Counted from the first letter of the stretch, positions 46,404 through 55,504 are shown. The stretch: 64,000 bases of DNA from Saprospiraceae bacterium (GCA_029251525.1 JAQXDE010000030.1:62001-126000), one strand, 5' to 3'. Notes: generated by a model from the letters alone, not told the origin. Numbers and translations: made by a program.

Positions 46404-48251
46404 TTAGTGCTCATCTCTTACATTTTCCATAATCCATTTTAAACAGTTATTAAAGTTTTGAAATAAATGTTCCTCCGGAATTAAATCAGGAATAATATCA
46501 ATTCGTTCCATCATATACTTAGGCTGATTATTAATACCAACTAAAAGTACATTTCTACCAGCTCCTCTTAAATCAACCAAAACATCTTCCATTGCATACA
46601 ACCCTGATTGATCCATGTAAGGCATTCTCCCCATCCTTATTATAACAGTCGATGCAGTGGAAGGAATTTGTCGAGCTAGTTGTTGAAAGTCACTTGTGTA
46701 ACCAAAAAACAAAGGACCTTTAATATGCTTGATAAATACTTCCTCTTTTAAATTTTTAGGGAAATCGATTTCATCAGACCACGCTTTTTCCTCTTTTAAA
46801 GACTTAACATTTGACCGCTCAGCAGTCAAGTCACCAATTTTCTTCATAAACATTAATGAGGCAATGACTAATCCGATTCCGACTGCATATACCAAATTCC
46901 ATACTGATGATAATACTAAAACTATAAGCATAATGGCAACTTCAGGTTTCGGCATAAATGGAATCGCTTTGAGTCCTTTGTAATCCATTACTCCAATTCC
47001 AACAGTTATCAAAATTCCTGCTAATACAGCTGCTGGAATCTTGGAGGCAATTGGTGCAAAAGCTAGCATGATGATCAACAAAAGGAATCCTGCGATCATT
47101 CCAGATAACTTAGTTCTACCTCCAGCATTTATATTTACTACGGTTCTAATAGTAGCTCCAGCACCTGGAATACCTCCAAATATTGCTGCAACAGAGTTTC
47201 CGATTCCTTGACCAATCAATTCTTTATTTGGTTTATGTTTGGTCTTAGTCATATTATCAGCAACGACTGATGTCAACAATGAGTCAATCGCTCCGAGTAG
47301 AGCTAATGTAATTGCAGTAAAAATGTAAGGAGCAACATTTCCAAAACTGATATTTGTAAATATTTGAAATTGAGGTACCGGGAATCCAGTAGGTATTTCT
47401 TCTATTGGACGATAGTTTAATCCAAATCCAACTGCAATTCCAGACATTACAACTAAAGCAACAAGTGTACTAGGTATAGCAGTGGTAATTCGTTTAAATC
47501 CAAAAATTATTATTATGGTTCCTAGAGCTAAGATTAACTCCAACCAATTAATACTTCTAAAAGCTTTGGGCATCACTTTTAAAGCTCCAAGTACCCCTGA
47601 TGCCTCAGATCCTGCAAGTGTTTGAGCCTCTGCTTTTATCTGCTCATTTGAAATATCTGCGGCTCTTCGGATGGTTTCCTTGAAATCTTCCAAAACTAAT
47701 ATTCCTTCCCCAGCTTCTTCCTTTAGAATATTATCCAATATAATTTCTTCTGCTTGCGGCTTAAATTGATTGACATATTCTAAATCCTCCTTGGGATAAT
47801 AACCTACAGATGGGAGTATCTGAGTCAAAATGATAATAACTCCAATAGCTGTCATAAATCCAGAAACTACAGGGTATGGTATGTACTTAATATATTTCCC
47901 CAACCCTATAAGGCCCAGTCCTATTTGAATTAATCCGGCAAGCAAAAATACAATCAAAATTGCTGGTAAAGCCTTACTTACCTCTCCATCAAATGCTGCA
48001 ACTATTCCAGCAATAACTACCATACTTACGGCTGTCATTGGAGCAGTTGGTCCTGAAATTTGAGTATTAGTGCCTCCAAAAAGTGCAGCAAAAAAACTAA
48101 TAAAAATAGCTCCATAAAGTCCCGCGCTTGGACCTAAACCTGAGCTTACTCCAAATGCCAATGCTAAGGGCAAGGCAACAATTCCCGCAGTAATTCCTCC
48201 AAAAAGATCGCCTTTAAAATGTTTGAAATCAAACCCGAATTTCTCTAACAT
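46404..48251 (-). CDS. SulP family inorganic anion transporter with STAS domain
   Basis: A 615-residue transporter of the SLC26/SulP family that moves sulfate, bicarbonate or related anions. The N-terminal core begins with FKGDLFGGITAGIVALPLAL, and the family signature lies near GGTNTQISGPTAPMT and FGGIPGAGATIRTVVN. An insertion of about 80 residues, charged and helix-prone, lies at residues about 155-235 between two membrane segments, longer than in many SulP proteins. The C-terminal STAS domain (residues about 505-610) includes RMGRMPYMDQSGL. It is close to the phosphate genes but separated by a terminator. Confidence 0.9.
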   Translation of the reverse strand: MLEKFGFDFKHFKGDLFGGITAGIVALPLALAFGVSSGLGPSAGLYGAIFISFFAALFGGTNTQISGPTAPMTAVSMVVIAGIVAAFDGEVSKALPAILIVFLLAGLIQIGLGLIGLGKYIKYIPYPVVSGFMTAIGVIIILTQILPSVGYYPKEDLEYVNQFKPQAEEIILDNILKEEAGEGILVLEDFKETIRRAADISNEQIKAEAQTLAGSEASGVLGALKVMPKAFRSINWLELILALGTIIIIFGFKRITTAIPSTLVALVVMSGIAVGFGLNYRPIEEIPTGFPVPQFQIFTNISFGNVAPYIFTAITLALLGAIDSLLTSVVADNMTKTKHKPNKELIGQGIGNSVAAIFGGIPGAGATIRTVVNINAGGRTKLSGMIAGFLLLIIMLAFAPIASKIPAAVLAGILITVGIGVMDYKGLKAIPFMPKPEVAIMLIVLVLSSVWNLVYAVGIGLVIASLMFMKKIGDLTAERSNVKSLKEEKAWSDEIDFPKNLKEEVFIKHIKGPLFFGYTSDFQQLARQIPSTASTVIIRMGRMPYMDQSGLYAMEDVLVDLRGAGRNVLLVGINNQPKYMMERIDIIPDLIPEEHLFQNFNNCLKWIMENVRDEH

Positions 48252-48379
48252 GTTTTTTGTTTTTAATTCTGAATATATTTTTCACCTCTTTTATCTTTAG
48301 AATAATGCCATAGGCATTTCCCTAGTTCATAAAAACGAACCATTTTTGATTTCAATAAGAATGTTTTTATTGAAATTTT

Positions 48380-48709
48380 TTAAACAATACTAGGAATTAT
48401 TTCCGGAGGAGGAGTTGTAATATCTGGATGATGTAGAGAAATAAATTTTTTGTTATTATTTAAGTTTATCAAAAGCAGCATATCAATCACATTAAATTCA
48501 AGTGTGATTAAGTTATTCTTATCCTCTTTTTCTTTCTTTTCATTTTCCTCTTCTGATTCTGTGTCCTCTGATGTACTTAATTCTATAATTTCTTGTTCAG
48601 AATCCATCATCCAATTGTAATAGTTAATAGAACTACTCCATAGTTGCCCCACTAAAAACAATAGAACAAAGAAATTTAATATAAATGGATATGAAAAAAT
48701 ATTTTTCAA
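48380..48709 (-). CDS. Small hypothetical protein, one membrane helix and acidic stretch
   Basis: 109 residues: an N-terminal hydrophobic helix (residues about 8-25), then a strongly acidic/lysine-rich section (EDTESEEENEKKEKEDK), then a short hydrophobic section (LEFNVIDMLLLINL) and a C-terminal HHPDITTPPPEI tail. I do not recognise the family. Upstream codons favour AT-rich usage like the neighbours. It lies about 130 bp from the SulP gene, in the same direction, without an obvious terminator between them. Confidence 0.55.
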   Translation of the reverse strand: MKNIFSYPFILNFFVLLFLVGQLWSSSINYYNWMMDSEQEIIELSTSEDTESEEENEKKEKEDKNNLITLEFNVIDMLLLINLNNNKKFISLHHPDITTPPPEIIPSIV

Positions 48710-48877
48710 TTTTAGAGGATATTGGTACTAAATGATTTAAGACAACAAATCAAACGAATTGTTGCCCAAAAAAGAAATAAATTGTAAGAAAACAGCTTTA
48801 CAAATAAATATTTGTTGTTTTTAACCAGATAAGAGAGGATATTTTATTGACAATTTTTTTTTGCGAAATGAATAATT

Positions 48878-49183
48878 TTATAAAAAATCAATTTTATTGT
48901 CTAAGAACTTATTTTTACTCTGGTCATTCATTGATTTAGTTTTTTGTAAAATTTGCACTCCTGTTTTTTTACAAATATTTTGAGTCAATATTGCGATAAA
49001 TTTTTTTTCATGAATCATCAATCCTGAGGCCATGATTTCATTCAAAATGTCTTCAGATGAAAATGTTTTTTGGGGTTGTGTAGTCAAAAGCCATAGGAAA
49101 TCAAATTTTCTAATTCCAAATGTACTTTTCTTTCTTTTTGGAAAAATCTTATTTTTTGGTAATCTTAATTTAAAAACCCTCAT
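48878..49183 (-). CDS. Small hypothetical protein with a degenerate winged-helix-like region
   Basis: 101 basic residues. The section FGIRKFDFLWLLTTQPQKTF then SSEDILNEI resembles the DNA-binding (Trans_reg_C) domain of OmpR-type regulators, which reads EFELLSLLASRPGKVFTREE in this window's own regulator at 26887. The following KKFIAILTQNICKKTG parallels TIDVHIRKLREKIG. There is no receiver domain and no clear recognition-helix consensus. It may be a short stand-alone transcription factor or a decayed piece. The stretch 48710-48877 shows no feature. Confidence 0.5.
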   Translation of the reverse strand: MRVFKLRLPKNKIFPKRKKSTFGIRKFDFLWLLTTQPQKTFSSEDILNEIMASGLMIHEKKFIAILTQNICKKTGVQILQKTKSMNDQSKNKFLDNKIDFL

Positions 49184-49513
49184 AACTTAGTTTTCTTTTG
49201 TAGAAAAATTATTAGATAAATGCTCTTTTCAAATTTGAATTAGATCTTATTCTGGTTTGAGTTAAATCAAATCGCAAAAAAGCATAGTTACCTCATTTAT
49301 AATTTTCTCGTATTTAAAATTATAGAATTGAACCATACAGTAATATGATCCCAAAAAATTAACAGTCTGTGAAAGTAAATTGGATTTTAATATTTGGATC
49401 AGAGATAGGAGGAAGAAAAATATTTTAGAATAAGTTAACCTTTCTTTAAATTAATAGCAATACATACAAGGAAAATGATCAGGGTTTAATGCGTAATTAC
49501 AAGAAAATAAATT

Positions 49514-49616
49514 TTAAAAAAACCGAAGATTGAATAATGAGAATTACATAAATTTTCAAAGCTAGGGGAGTAGAAGGAATAAACCTTCTACTCAGCCTGC
49601 ATTTATTCGGTTTGGG
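49514..49616 (-). ncRNA. Candidate structured RNA or long 3' hairpin element
   Basis: On the minus strand, AAACCGAA (49606-49613) pairs with TTCGGTTT (49520-49527) as an outer stem. Inside is a perfect 10-bp hairpin GAGTAGAAGG / CCTTCTACTC (49568-49593), and a T7 run follows the outer stem. It lies about 50 bp past the stop of the outer-membrane protein gene (49668), so it may be that gene's terminator complex or an independent small RNA. The rest of 49184-49513 shows nothing. Confidence 0.35.
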
Positions 49617-49667
49617 AAAAAGAGGAATTATTATATATTAATAATTCTATATAATTGAATCGGATTA

Positions 49668-50291
49668 TTAAAATTTGATACCAAGTGATACTATAAAACG
49701 AGTGGGACTAGTATTAAAATTGTACTCAGTATCATTAAAAACAACATGATCACCATATCTTTCATAATTCCTTTCCCATTTGAAGTCTAACACAGCCTTC
49801 CAGATGTCCAACCCTAGACCATATTGGACACCCAAAGCCATATTATCAAAGTTCTCTTTATAGCCCTCCAATGTCTTTAATTCAGATGCTGAGTTTACAA
49901 AAAAATGGGCAACTGGACCAGCTTGTATTCTCAATGGTCCAAGTTTATAACCAATATTAATTGGCATATCAACAAAATTGAATTTTTCATTTTTTATAGA
50001 TAATAAAATGTTGTCATCAACATTATAACTTATCTTATTTGAGTTAAAGAGAACTTCAGGTTGAACTATCCAACGATTCCTTCTAAACTGGGCAAATAAT
50101 CCAAAATGATAACCATAACTGATTTCGTTAACTGAAATTTTTAACTGTTCAACATCATTTTGGTTTAGCACAACTAATTCTTTTGGATTAAAGTCTATAG
50201 AAGAGACTCCTCCTCTTAATCCAAATTTCACTTGCGCCATACTTACAATTGAACAACACAATGCAACAGTAAAAACTAGGAATTTTTTCAT
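49668..50291 (-). CDS. Outer-membrane beta-barrel protein
   Basis: 207 residues. A signal peptide ends CSIVSMAQ, and the mature part has alternating strands: KFGLRGGVSSIDF, NEISYGYHFGLFAQF, IQAGPVAHFFVN, LGVQYGLGLDIWK and a final RFIVSLGIKF ending in Phe. It matches the small PorT/OmpX-type barrel group common in Bacteroidota. Function is not inferable, with structural or adhesion roles possible. It is monocistronic. Confidence 0.8.
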   Translation of the reverse strand: MKKFLVFTVALCCSIVSMAQVKFGLRGGVSSIDFNPKELVVLNQNDVEQLKISVNEISYGYHFGLFAQFRRNRWIVQPEVLFNSNKISYNVDDNILLSIKNEKFNFVDMPINIGYKLGPLRIQAGPVAHFFVNSASELKTLEGYKENFDNMALGVQYGLGLDIWKAVLDFKWERNYERYGDHVVFNDTEYNFNTSPTRFIVSLGIKF

Positions 50292-50447
50292 TTGTAAACT
50301 ATTTTTGTTTGACTGATTTGGGGAGGAAACGAAGGTAAGAATGAAAAGATTGTCCTATTTGGAGATACCTTAACATAATTTAACTTTCATTGGGAGTTAA
50401 AAGAAAATTTTAAGATTTTAGTTTGATTAGTGAACTAACAAATAAAC

Positions 50448-51608
50448 CTACATTTTTTTAGGCAAACACCTTCGTAACAGTGCTTTTAAAAATGGAATAG
50501 GATTGAATGATTTGATAACACGGAGGTCAGAAAGCAAATTACCTTCATCATCTAGAAATTTAAAAATTTCAGTTATGTCGTTATTTTTAAACATTTCTTC
50601 AAAAATAGAGGTACCCATTTCATTTTTGTTCCATAAAATATCTAGTAGGATACTATCGTACCAACGATATCTTTTATTAAATAACTGATGAGATGGCAAA
50701 CGATTGGAAGTAATATTTTCAACTACTTTTTGGGCATATTTTTCACAATTTTTGAAAGCATATCCACTTGAAGGTTTTACCCAGCCACCAGATGTTCCTA
50801 TTTTTGTAAGAGCACTGTTACTTTTACTATGAAATGGAAAATCAGTCATTGGAATTACACCTTTTTCGATTTCTAAAATTTCATAATTATCTATTTTTAG
50901 GATTTCTGATATGTATTGTTTTAATTTTTCATCAAAATCTTTGGCTTCCAATGTATGCTTATTAAAAAGCGTAAATTCAACCATAGCCTCTTTTTCAGAT
51001 ATGGGCAAAACGTAAGTAAAACTAGTTTTATCTTTCCACCTTAGCCGAAAATCCATCATAATAAATTTGGAAGTATCGAATGCAGGTTGATCGGTTTTTA
51101 TTATCCAGCCCTTAAAAGACTGAAGTATTCTTATAAATTCATCCTTTTCTCCAAAAAAATCATCATCGATACGACTATCAAATATATGATTGGCTTGGTA
51201 CACATTTGACTTAGTAATTATTTTAGATGTTCCTTTTGAGTTTTCAACAGATAAGACTTCTTCTTCCTTCCAAAAAAAATTAGGAGATGAATTGATTTTC
51301 TTTTTTGCATGATCATAAAACTGTGAAGATCGAATCATTTTATAGTTATAATCTTCTAAGTCTAACTTTTTAGAAAATTTGGAACAATGAAAGTGACCTC
51401 CACTCCAAGATTGTTGCAGAATATGATCCCACTTTCCTTCTCCTTTTTCCCAAAAACACCAGGTACGATCATTTTCAGTTTTAGCATCTTTTTCTATAAT
51501 GATAATTTTTTTGGTTGAAAAAAAATTATCATCAATCATAGCTAAACATAAGTGCAAACCAGCTGCACCTACTCCAACGATAGCATAATCGAAATATATT
51601 TTCTTCAA
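50448..51608 (-). CDS. crtY: Lycopene beta-cyclase (CrtY family)
   Basis: A 386-residue flavoenzyme that cyclises both ends of lycopene to give beta-carotene. The nucleotide-binding motif is YAIVGVGAAGLHLCLAM. The family motifs include NDRTWCFWEKGEGKWDH, TYVLPISEKEAMVEFT and GTSGGWVKPSSGYAF. The length is normal for CrtY. None of the other carotenoid genes (crtE, crtB, crtI, crtZ) or a proteorhodopsin gene is in the window, so the pathway must lie elsewhere. Beta-carotene would support pigments or retinal. Confidence 0.92.
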   Translation of the reverse strand: MKKIYFDYAIVGVGAAGLHLCLAMIDDNFFSTKKIIIIEKDAKTENDRTWCFWEKGEGKWDHILQQSWSGGHFHCSKFSKKLDLEDYNYKMIRSSQFYDHAKKKINSSPNFFWKEEEVLSVENSKGTSKIITKSNVYQANHIFDSRIDDDFFGEKDEFIRILQSFKGWIIKTDQPAFDTSKFIMMDFRLRWKDKTSFTYVLPISEKEAMVEFTLFNKHTLEAKDFDEKLKQYISEILKIDNYEILEIEKGVIPMTDFPFHSKSNSALTKIGTSGGWVKPSSGYAFKNCEKYAQKVVENITSNRLPSHQLFNKRYRWYDSILLDILWNKNEMGTSIFEEMFKNNDITEIFKFLDDEGNLLSDLRVIKSFNPIPFLKALLRRCLPKKM

Positions 51609-51700
51609 ATTATTGATATTTCATTCTTAAAAATTATCCTATTTGCTTTAACACGATAATTAAAGATAATAAACATAGGTTATCATTGATTGTTGTTTAA

Positions 51701-51732
51701 TTTTGGGTTTTAATTACCCTTTTTTACATTTG
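51701..51732 (+). promoter_or_regulatory. Promoter of engB
   Basis: -33 TTTTG at 51701-51705 and -7 TACATTTG at 51725-51732 with 19-nt spacing match the Bacteroidota consensus TTTG-N19-TAnnTTTG. It lies 18 bp before the ATG, so the leader is very short. Confidence 0.75.
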
Positions 51733-51749
51733 CAAAAATTAAGACGGAA

Positions 51750-52358
51750 ATGAGTTTAGAAATAAAATACGCAGAATTTACTGGAAGTTTTCCAAGTGTT
51801 AATCAATGTCCTAAGCCACAATTTCCAGAATATGCATTTATTGGTCGATCAAATGTTGGCAAATCGTCTCTGATAAATATGCTGACTGGTAAAAAAGGTT
51901 TAGCAAAAGTATCAAATACTCCAGGGAAAACCCAAACTTTGAATTATTTTCAAATTAATGGAAAATGGAACTTAGTAGATTTACCAGGATATGGTTACGC
52001 TAAAATTTCAAAAACTAAACGTGCTGCCTGGGAAAAAATGATCGCTGGTTTTTTACAAAACAGAGCTAATTTAATGTGTGCTTTTGTTTTGCTTGATGCA
52101 TACATTCCACCTCAATCAATTGATATGGAGTTTATCAATTGGTTAGGAGAAATGCATATTCCATTTGTAATTGTTTACACAAAAGTAGATAGAATCAGAG
52201 GGGGAGAGGAAGGCAGAAACAACAATATCACAGCCATCCAAAATGAACTTTTGAAGTACTGGAATGATTTGCCTCAACAATTCATAACGTCTTCCAATAA
52301 AAAAACTGGCCAAGAAGAGATACTTAACTTTATTGAAGAGCTGAACGAACAATTCTAA
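51750..52358 (+). CDS. engB: Ribosome biogenesis GTPase YsxC/EngB
   Basis: A 202-residue GTPase required for assembly of the large ribosomal subunit. Motifs: G1 GRSNVGKSSL, G3 DLPGYGYAK, G4 TKVD and G5-like ITSSNKKTG. It also has the conserved NTPGKTQTLNYF switch region. The length is normal. It is followed after 2 bp by the acyltransferase gene, so the two are probably cotranscribed. The upstream promoter is clear. Confidence 0.96.
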   Translation: MSLEIKYAEFTGSFPSVNQCPKPQFPEYAFIGRSNVGKSSLINMLTGKKGLAKVSNTPGKTQTLNYFQINGKWNLVDLPGYGYAKISKTKRAAWEKMIAGFLQNRANLMCAFVLLDAYIPPQSIDMEFINWLGEMHIPFVIVYTKVDRIRGGEEGRNNNITAIQNELLKYWNDLPQQFITSSNKKTGQEEILNFIEELNEQF

Positions 52359-52360
52359 CT

Positions 52361-54055
52361 ATGAAAAAAAATAAAGGGCCATTTCCTCATGTTTTTCCTA
52401 ATATTAAGGATTGGAAAATACATAAACTTCATGCAGATAGAGCTAACTTTATTAAAGCAATTAATGAGGAAGTTTTTAGCCGATATAAAAACAAATCAAA
52501 TGAGGAAATTAGCAAACTCATTGCTAAAACTATTTACAGTGAACGAATTAGAATTAAAGAAGAACCTTGGAAAGTAGACCCACCCAATGAAAAAATATTT
52601 TGGGGGAAAATTAGTAAAAATTTAATTTTAGATCAGGATGATGAGGAAAGTAAAATCAAAAATTTAACAATATTAAAAAAGATAATTCATCGATATTCAG
52701 AGGAAATTGTTGCCACATTTAATGAAAGTACATTTGAGTTTGCTAGAAAGTTTTTAAGAGTTTTATTTGGCCGCTTATTGAAAACGGCCTCTAGTCGAAA
52801 TTTGAAACGGATATGGGGAGGGAAACACCAATTAGCAGACAAATTAAAAGTCCATGGAGCAGCGGAAGAAGTTCGAGAACTATCAAAAATTGGTACTGTT
52901 GTATACGTTCCAACGCATTTTAGCAACCTAGACTCTATATTGATTGGGTATATTATGGATCAAATTGTGGGGGTTCCTGTCCCTTCTTTTGGTGCAGGGT
53001 TGAATTTATATAATACCGGTTATACTGCTTATTTTATGAATCGTTTGGGAGCTTATCGAATAGATCGAAGAAAGAAAAATCCAATATATTTGGAGACGCT
53101 TAAAGTCAATTCTAAACAATCCTTGGAAAGAGGGACTAGTAGTCTTTTTTTTCCTGGAGGAACCCGCTCAAGATCTGGAGCAATGGAAAACAAATTTAAA
53201 TTGGGAATGATGGGAACAGCAATTGAAGCGCAAAGGAGTAATTATCAAAAAGGAAAGAAGGAGAAAATTTTTATCGTTCCTGTAATTTTAGGGTATCATT
53301 TTGTTTTGGAAGGAAAATTTTTGATTGAAAGTTATCTTAAAAATACTGGAAAAGAAATGTATTTTAAATATTCACGTGATGAAAGTTATAGTTTTCGAAA
53401 GACGATGAAATTTATTTGGGATACCTTCTCAGAAAGTTCTGATATAAACTTAACATTAGGAAAACCTATGGATGTCTTAGGGAACTTTGTTGACAAAGAA
53501 GGGAACAGTTTTGATACGCAAAATAAGAAAGTTGACTTAAAAGAGTATTTTTATACAAATGGTGAAATAGTAAAAGATAGACAGAGAGAAAATGAATATA
53601 CAAGAAGATTAGGAAATAAAATTTTAGAACGATACTATAAAGACAACCTAGTTTTAAGTAGTCATCTGGTAGCCTTTGTGGCGTTTAATATCTTATTAGC
53701 ACAAAATCCCAATTTAGATATTTACGCAATTTTAAGATTACCCCCAGAAGATTATATCTTTCCAATGAACGAAATGAAGAAGGCAACCGAAAAACTTCGA
53801 GAGGTATTGTACAAGAAAGAGATCGCAGGTGAAATTTCTTTGACTGATGAAATTTCCTGGGAAATAGAAGATTTGGTTAAAGATGGCATTAAAAAACTAG
53901 GCACTTATCATGCAGATCAACCATTAAAAATAAATAAGAAAGGTAAGATAATAAGTGAAGATTTCAAAGTGCTATTCTTTTATCATAATCGCCTTGATTT
54001 TTATGATTTTGCAAATTCAGTAAAATGGAAAGCGTTTAAATTAAACGAGGTTTAA
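52361..54055 (+). CDS. Glycerol-phosphate acyltransferase-like protein (PlsB/PlsC superfamily)
   Basis: 564 residues. The acyltransferase motif H(X4)D is present in VPTHFSNLDSILIGY, followed by YTAYFMNRLGAYRIDRR, FFPGGTRSRSGAMENKFKLG and the PVILGYHF motif, in order as in the large glycerol-3-phosphate acyltransferases. Long N- and C-terminal helical regions (residues 1-170 and 400-564) lack clear membrane helices. It likely acts at the membrane surface to make lysophosphatidate or remodel phospholipids. Acyl-donor preference is unknown. The start at 52361 is only 2 bp past engB. Confidence 0.88.
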   Translation: MKKNKGPFPHVFPNIKDWKIHKLHADRANFIKAINEEVFSRYKNKSNEEISKLIAKTIYSERIRIKEEPWKVDPPNEKIFWGKISKNLILDQDDEESKIKNLTILKKIIHRYSEEIVATFNESTFEFARKFLRVLFGRLLKTASSRNLKRIWGGKHQLADKLKVHGAAEEVRELSKIGTVVYVPTHFSNLDSILIGYIMDQIVGVPVPSFGAGLNLYNTGYTAYFMNRLGAYRIDRRKKNPIYLETLKVNSKQSLERGTSSLFFPGGTRSRSGAMENKFKLGMMGTAIEAQRSNYQKGKKEKIFIVPVILGYHFVLEGKFLIESYLKNTGKEMYFKYSRDESYSFRKTMKFIWDTFSESSDINLTLGKPMDVLGNFVDKEGNSFDTQNKKVDLKEYFYTNGEIVKDRQRENEYTRRLGNKILERYYKDNLVLSSHLVAFVAFNILLAQNPNLDIYAILRLPPEDYIFPMNEMKKATEKLREVLYKKEIAGEISLTDEISWEIEDLVKDGIKKLGTYHADQPLKINKKGKIISEDFKVLFFYHNRLDFYDFANSVKWKAFKLNEV

Positions 54056-54131
54056 ATTAAATACTCAATCTCGAATAACTGCCATGTAACCTTTCTTATT
54101 GGGTTTAAATATTAATAAATTATAATATACC

Positions 54132-54929
54132 ATGCTCAAAAGATTTTTCCTTTCTGAGAAAAATATGATGATTGCTATTGTTTTAAATGCCTTTATCATT
54201 TGTCTTTTGTACTTCCCTAATATTCATTCTGAAGAAAATCAAAATTATGCATTAGTCAATTTAGACCACTTATTCGTTTTACTATTTTTACTTGAGGCAA
54301 TTGTTAAACTTAAAGTATACAGACCAAAAACTTATTTCGCTGACAAGTGGAATGTCTTTGATTTTGTAATTATTATTTTGAGCATCCCATCCTTAATGAC
54401 CTTTATTCCATTTTTTGCAGCTCATAATTATGCCATTTTTAAGATTCTTAGGCTTTTTAGAATGATAAGGTTGGCTAAATTACTAAAGTTTCTACCAAGG
54501 ATATCGGTTATAATGGCTGGATTAGGTAGAGCATTAAAGTCATCCATTTTTGTAATTATAGTTTTAGCATTCTTAAATTTTATGTTTGCGCTATTTACTT
54601 GTCACTTTTTCGGTAAAGTTGCTCCTGAATACTTTGGAAACCCAGGTATCGCAGCTTACTCTATTTTCCAATTGTTTACGGTTGAGGGCTGGAACGAGAT
54701 TCCAGCTTCAATATTAAATGAATACCCTGATAGTTATTGGATGGCTGGATTAACTCGATTCTATTTTGTTATAGTTGTTTTAATTGGTGGGATTTTCGGA
54801 ATGTCATTAGCAAATGCCATATTTGTTGATGAGATGACAATGGACAATAACCAAGATTTGGAAAAGAAAATTGATGATTTATTTGAGGAGTTAAGAGAGC
54901 TTAAAAATATTTTAAAAAAGAAAGGGTAG
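54132..54929 (+). CDS. Single-repeat voltage-gated cation channel (BacNav/CaV-like)
   Basis: A 265-residue six-helix channel subunit that would form a tetramer. S1-S3 lie at residues about 10-92. S4 (about 101-123) shows positive residues every third position: Lys104, Arg107, Arg110, Arg113, Lys116 and Lys119. The pore filter is TVEGWNEI (183-190), with Glu185 as ring residue and Gly186. After S6 comes an acidic neck and a coiled coil (NQDLEKKIDDLFEELRELKNI), as in BacNav channels. The filter resembles calcium-selective TxEGW loops more than the TLESW of NaChBac. It is 24 bp before the exonuclease gene. Confidence 0.92.
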   Translation: MLKRFFLSEKNMMIAIVLNAFIICLLYFPNIHSEENQNYALVNLDHLFVLLFLLEAIVKLKVYRPKTYFADKWNVFDFVIIILSIPSLMTFIPFFAAHNYAIFKILRLFRMIRLAKLLKFLPRISVIMAGLGRALKSSIFVIIVLAFLNFMFALFTCHFFGKVAPEYFGNPGIAAYSIFQLFTVEGWNEIPASILNEYPDSYWMAGLTRFYFVIVVLIGGIFGMSLANAIFVDEMTMDNNQDLEKKIDDLFEELRELKNILKKKG

Positions 54930-54952
54930 GGGACTAAATAAAAAATTTAAAC

Positions 54953-55504
54953 GTGAATTATATCATATATGATTTAGAAGCAACTTGCTGGGAAGGGAAC
55001 ACAATGAATCGTGAGCAAGAAACAATTGAAATTGGAGCAATCCTTTTGAATCGATTCGGAGAAGAACTTGGAAGTTACAATAGATTTATTAAACCTATTC
55101 TACACCCATATTTATCTCCTTACTGCAAACAATTAACTTCCATCTCACAAGATAATGTTAATCGAGCAAAAACTTTTCCAAATGTGATAGACGAATTTAA
55201 GGACTGGGGAAATATGTTTGATGAAGATTATTTTTTATGTTCTTGGGGAAACTTTGATAAAGTAATTTTTGAGAGAGATTGTGCTTTGCATCAGCTAGAT
55301 GATGACTGGTGTGCATTTCACATTGATTTAAAAAAACAATACCAAAGACTGAGGAAGCTAAATAAGCCTATTGGATTAAAAAAAGCTGTAGAGCGAGAAG
55401 GATTTGATTTTGATGGCTTGCACCATAGAGGAATATCTGATGCTGAAAATTTGACTAAAATATTTTTAAAGCATATTGATGCTTGGGATTTTGGTGGAGC
55501 CTAA
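54953..55504 (+). CDS. 3'-5' exonuclease (DEDDh, ERI-like)
   Basis: A 183-residue RNase T/ERI-type exonuclease. Exo I is IIYDLEATCWEG (Asp7, Glu9). Exo II is around WGNFDKVIFERDC with its Asp. Exo III includes HHRGISDAENLTKIF with catalytic His and Asp, giving a complete DEDDh set. It begins with GTG at 54953. An internal Met (residue 18) would lose Exo I. It may trim structured RNA 3' ends, as KapD/ERI1 relatives do. It follows the channel gene closely, although no link in function is known. Confidence 0.88.
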   Translation: MNYIIYDLEATCWEGNTMNREQETIEIGAILLNRFGEELGSYNRFIKPILHPYLSPYCKQLTSISQDNVNRAKTFPNVIDEFKDWGNMFDEDYFLCSWGNFDKVIFERDCALHQLDDDWCAFHIDLKKQYQRLRKLNKPIGLKKAVEREGFDFDGLHHRGISDAENLTKIFLKHIDAWDFGGA

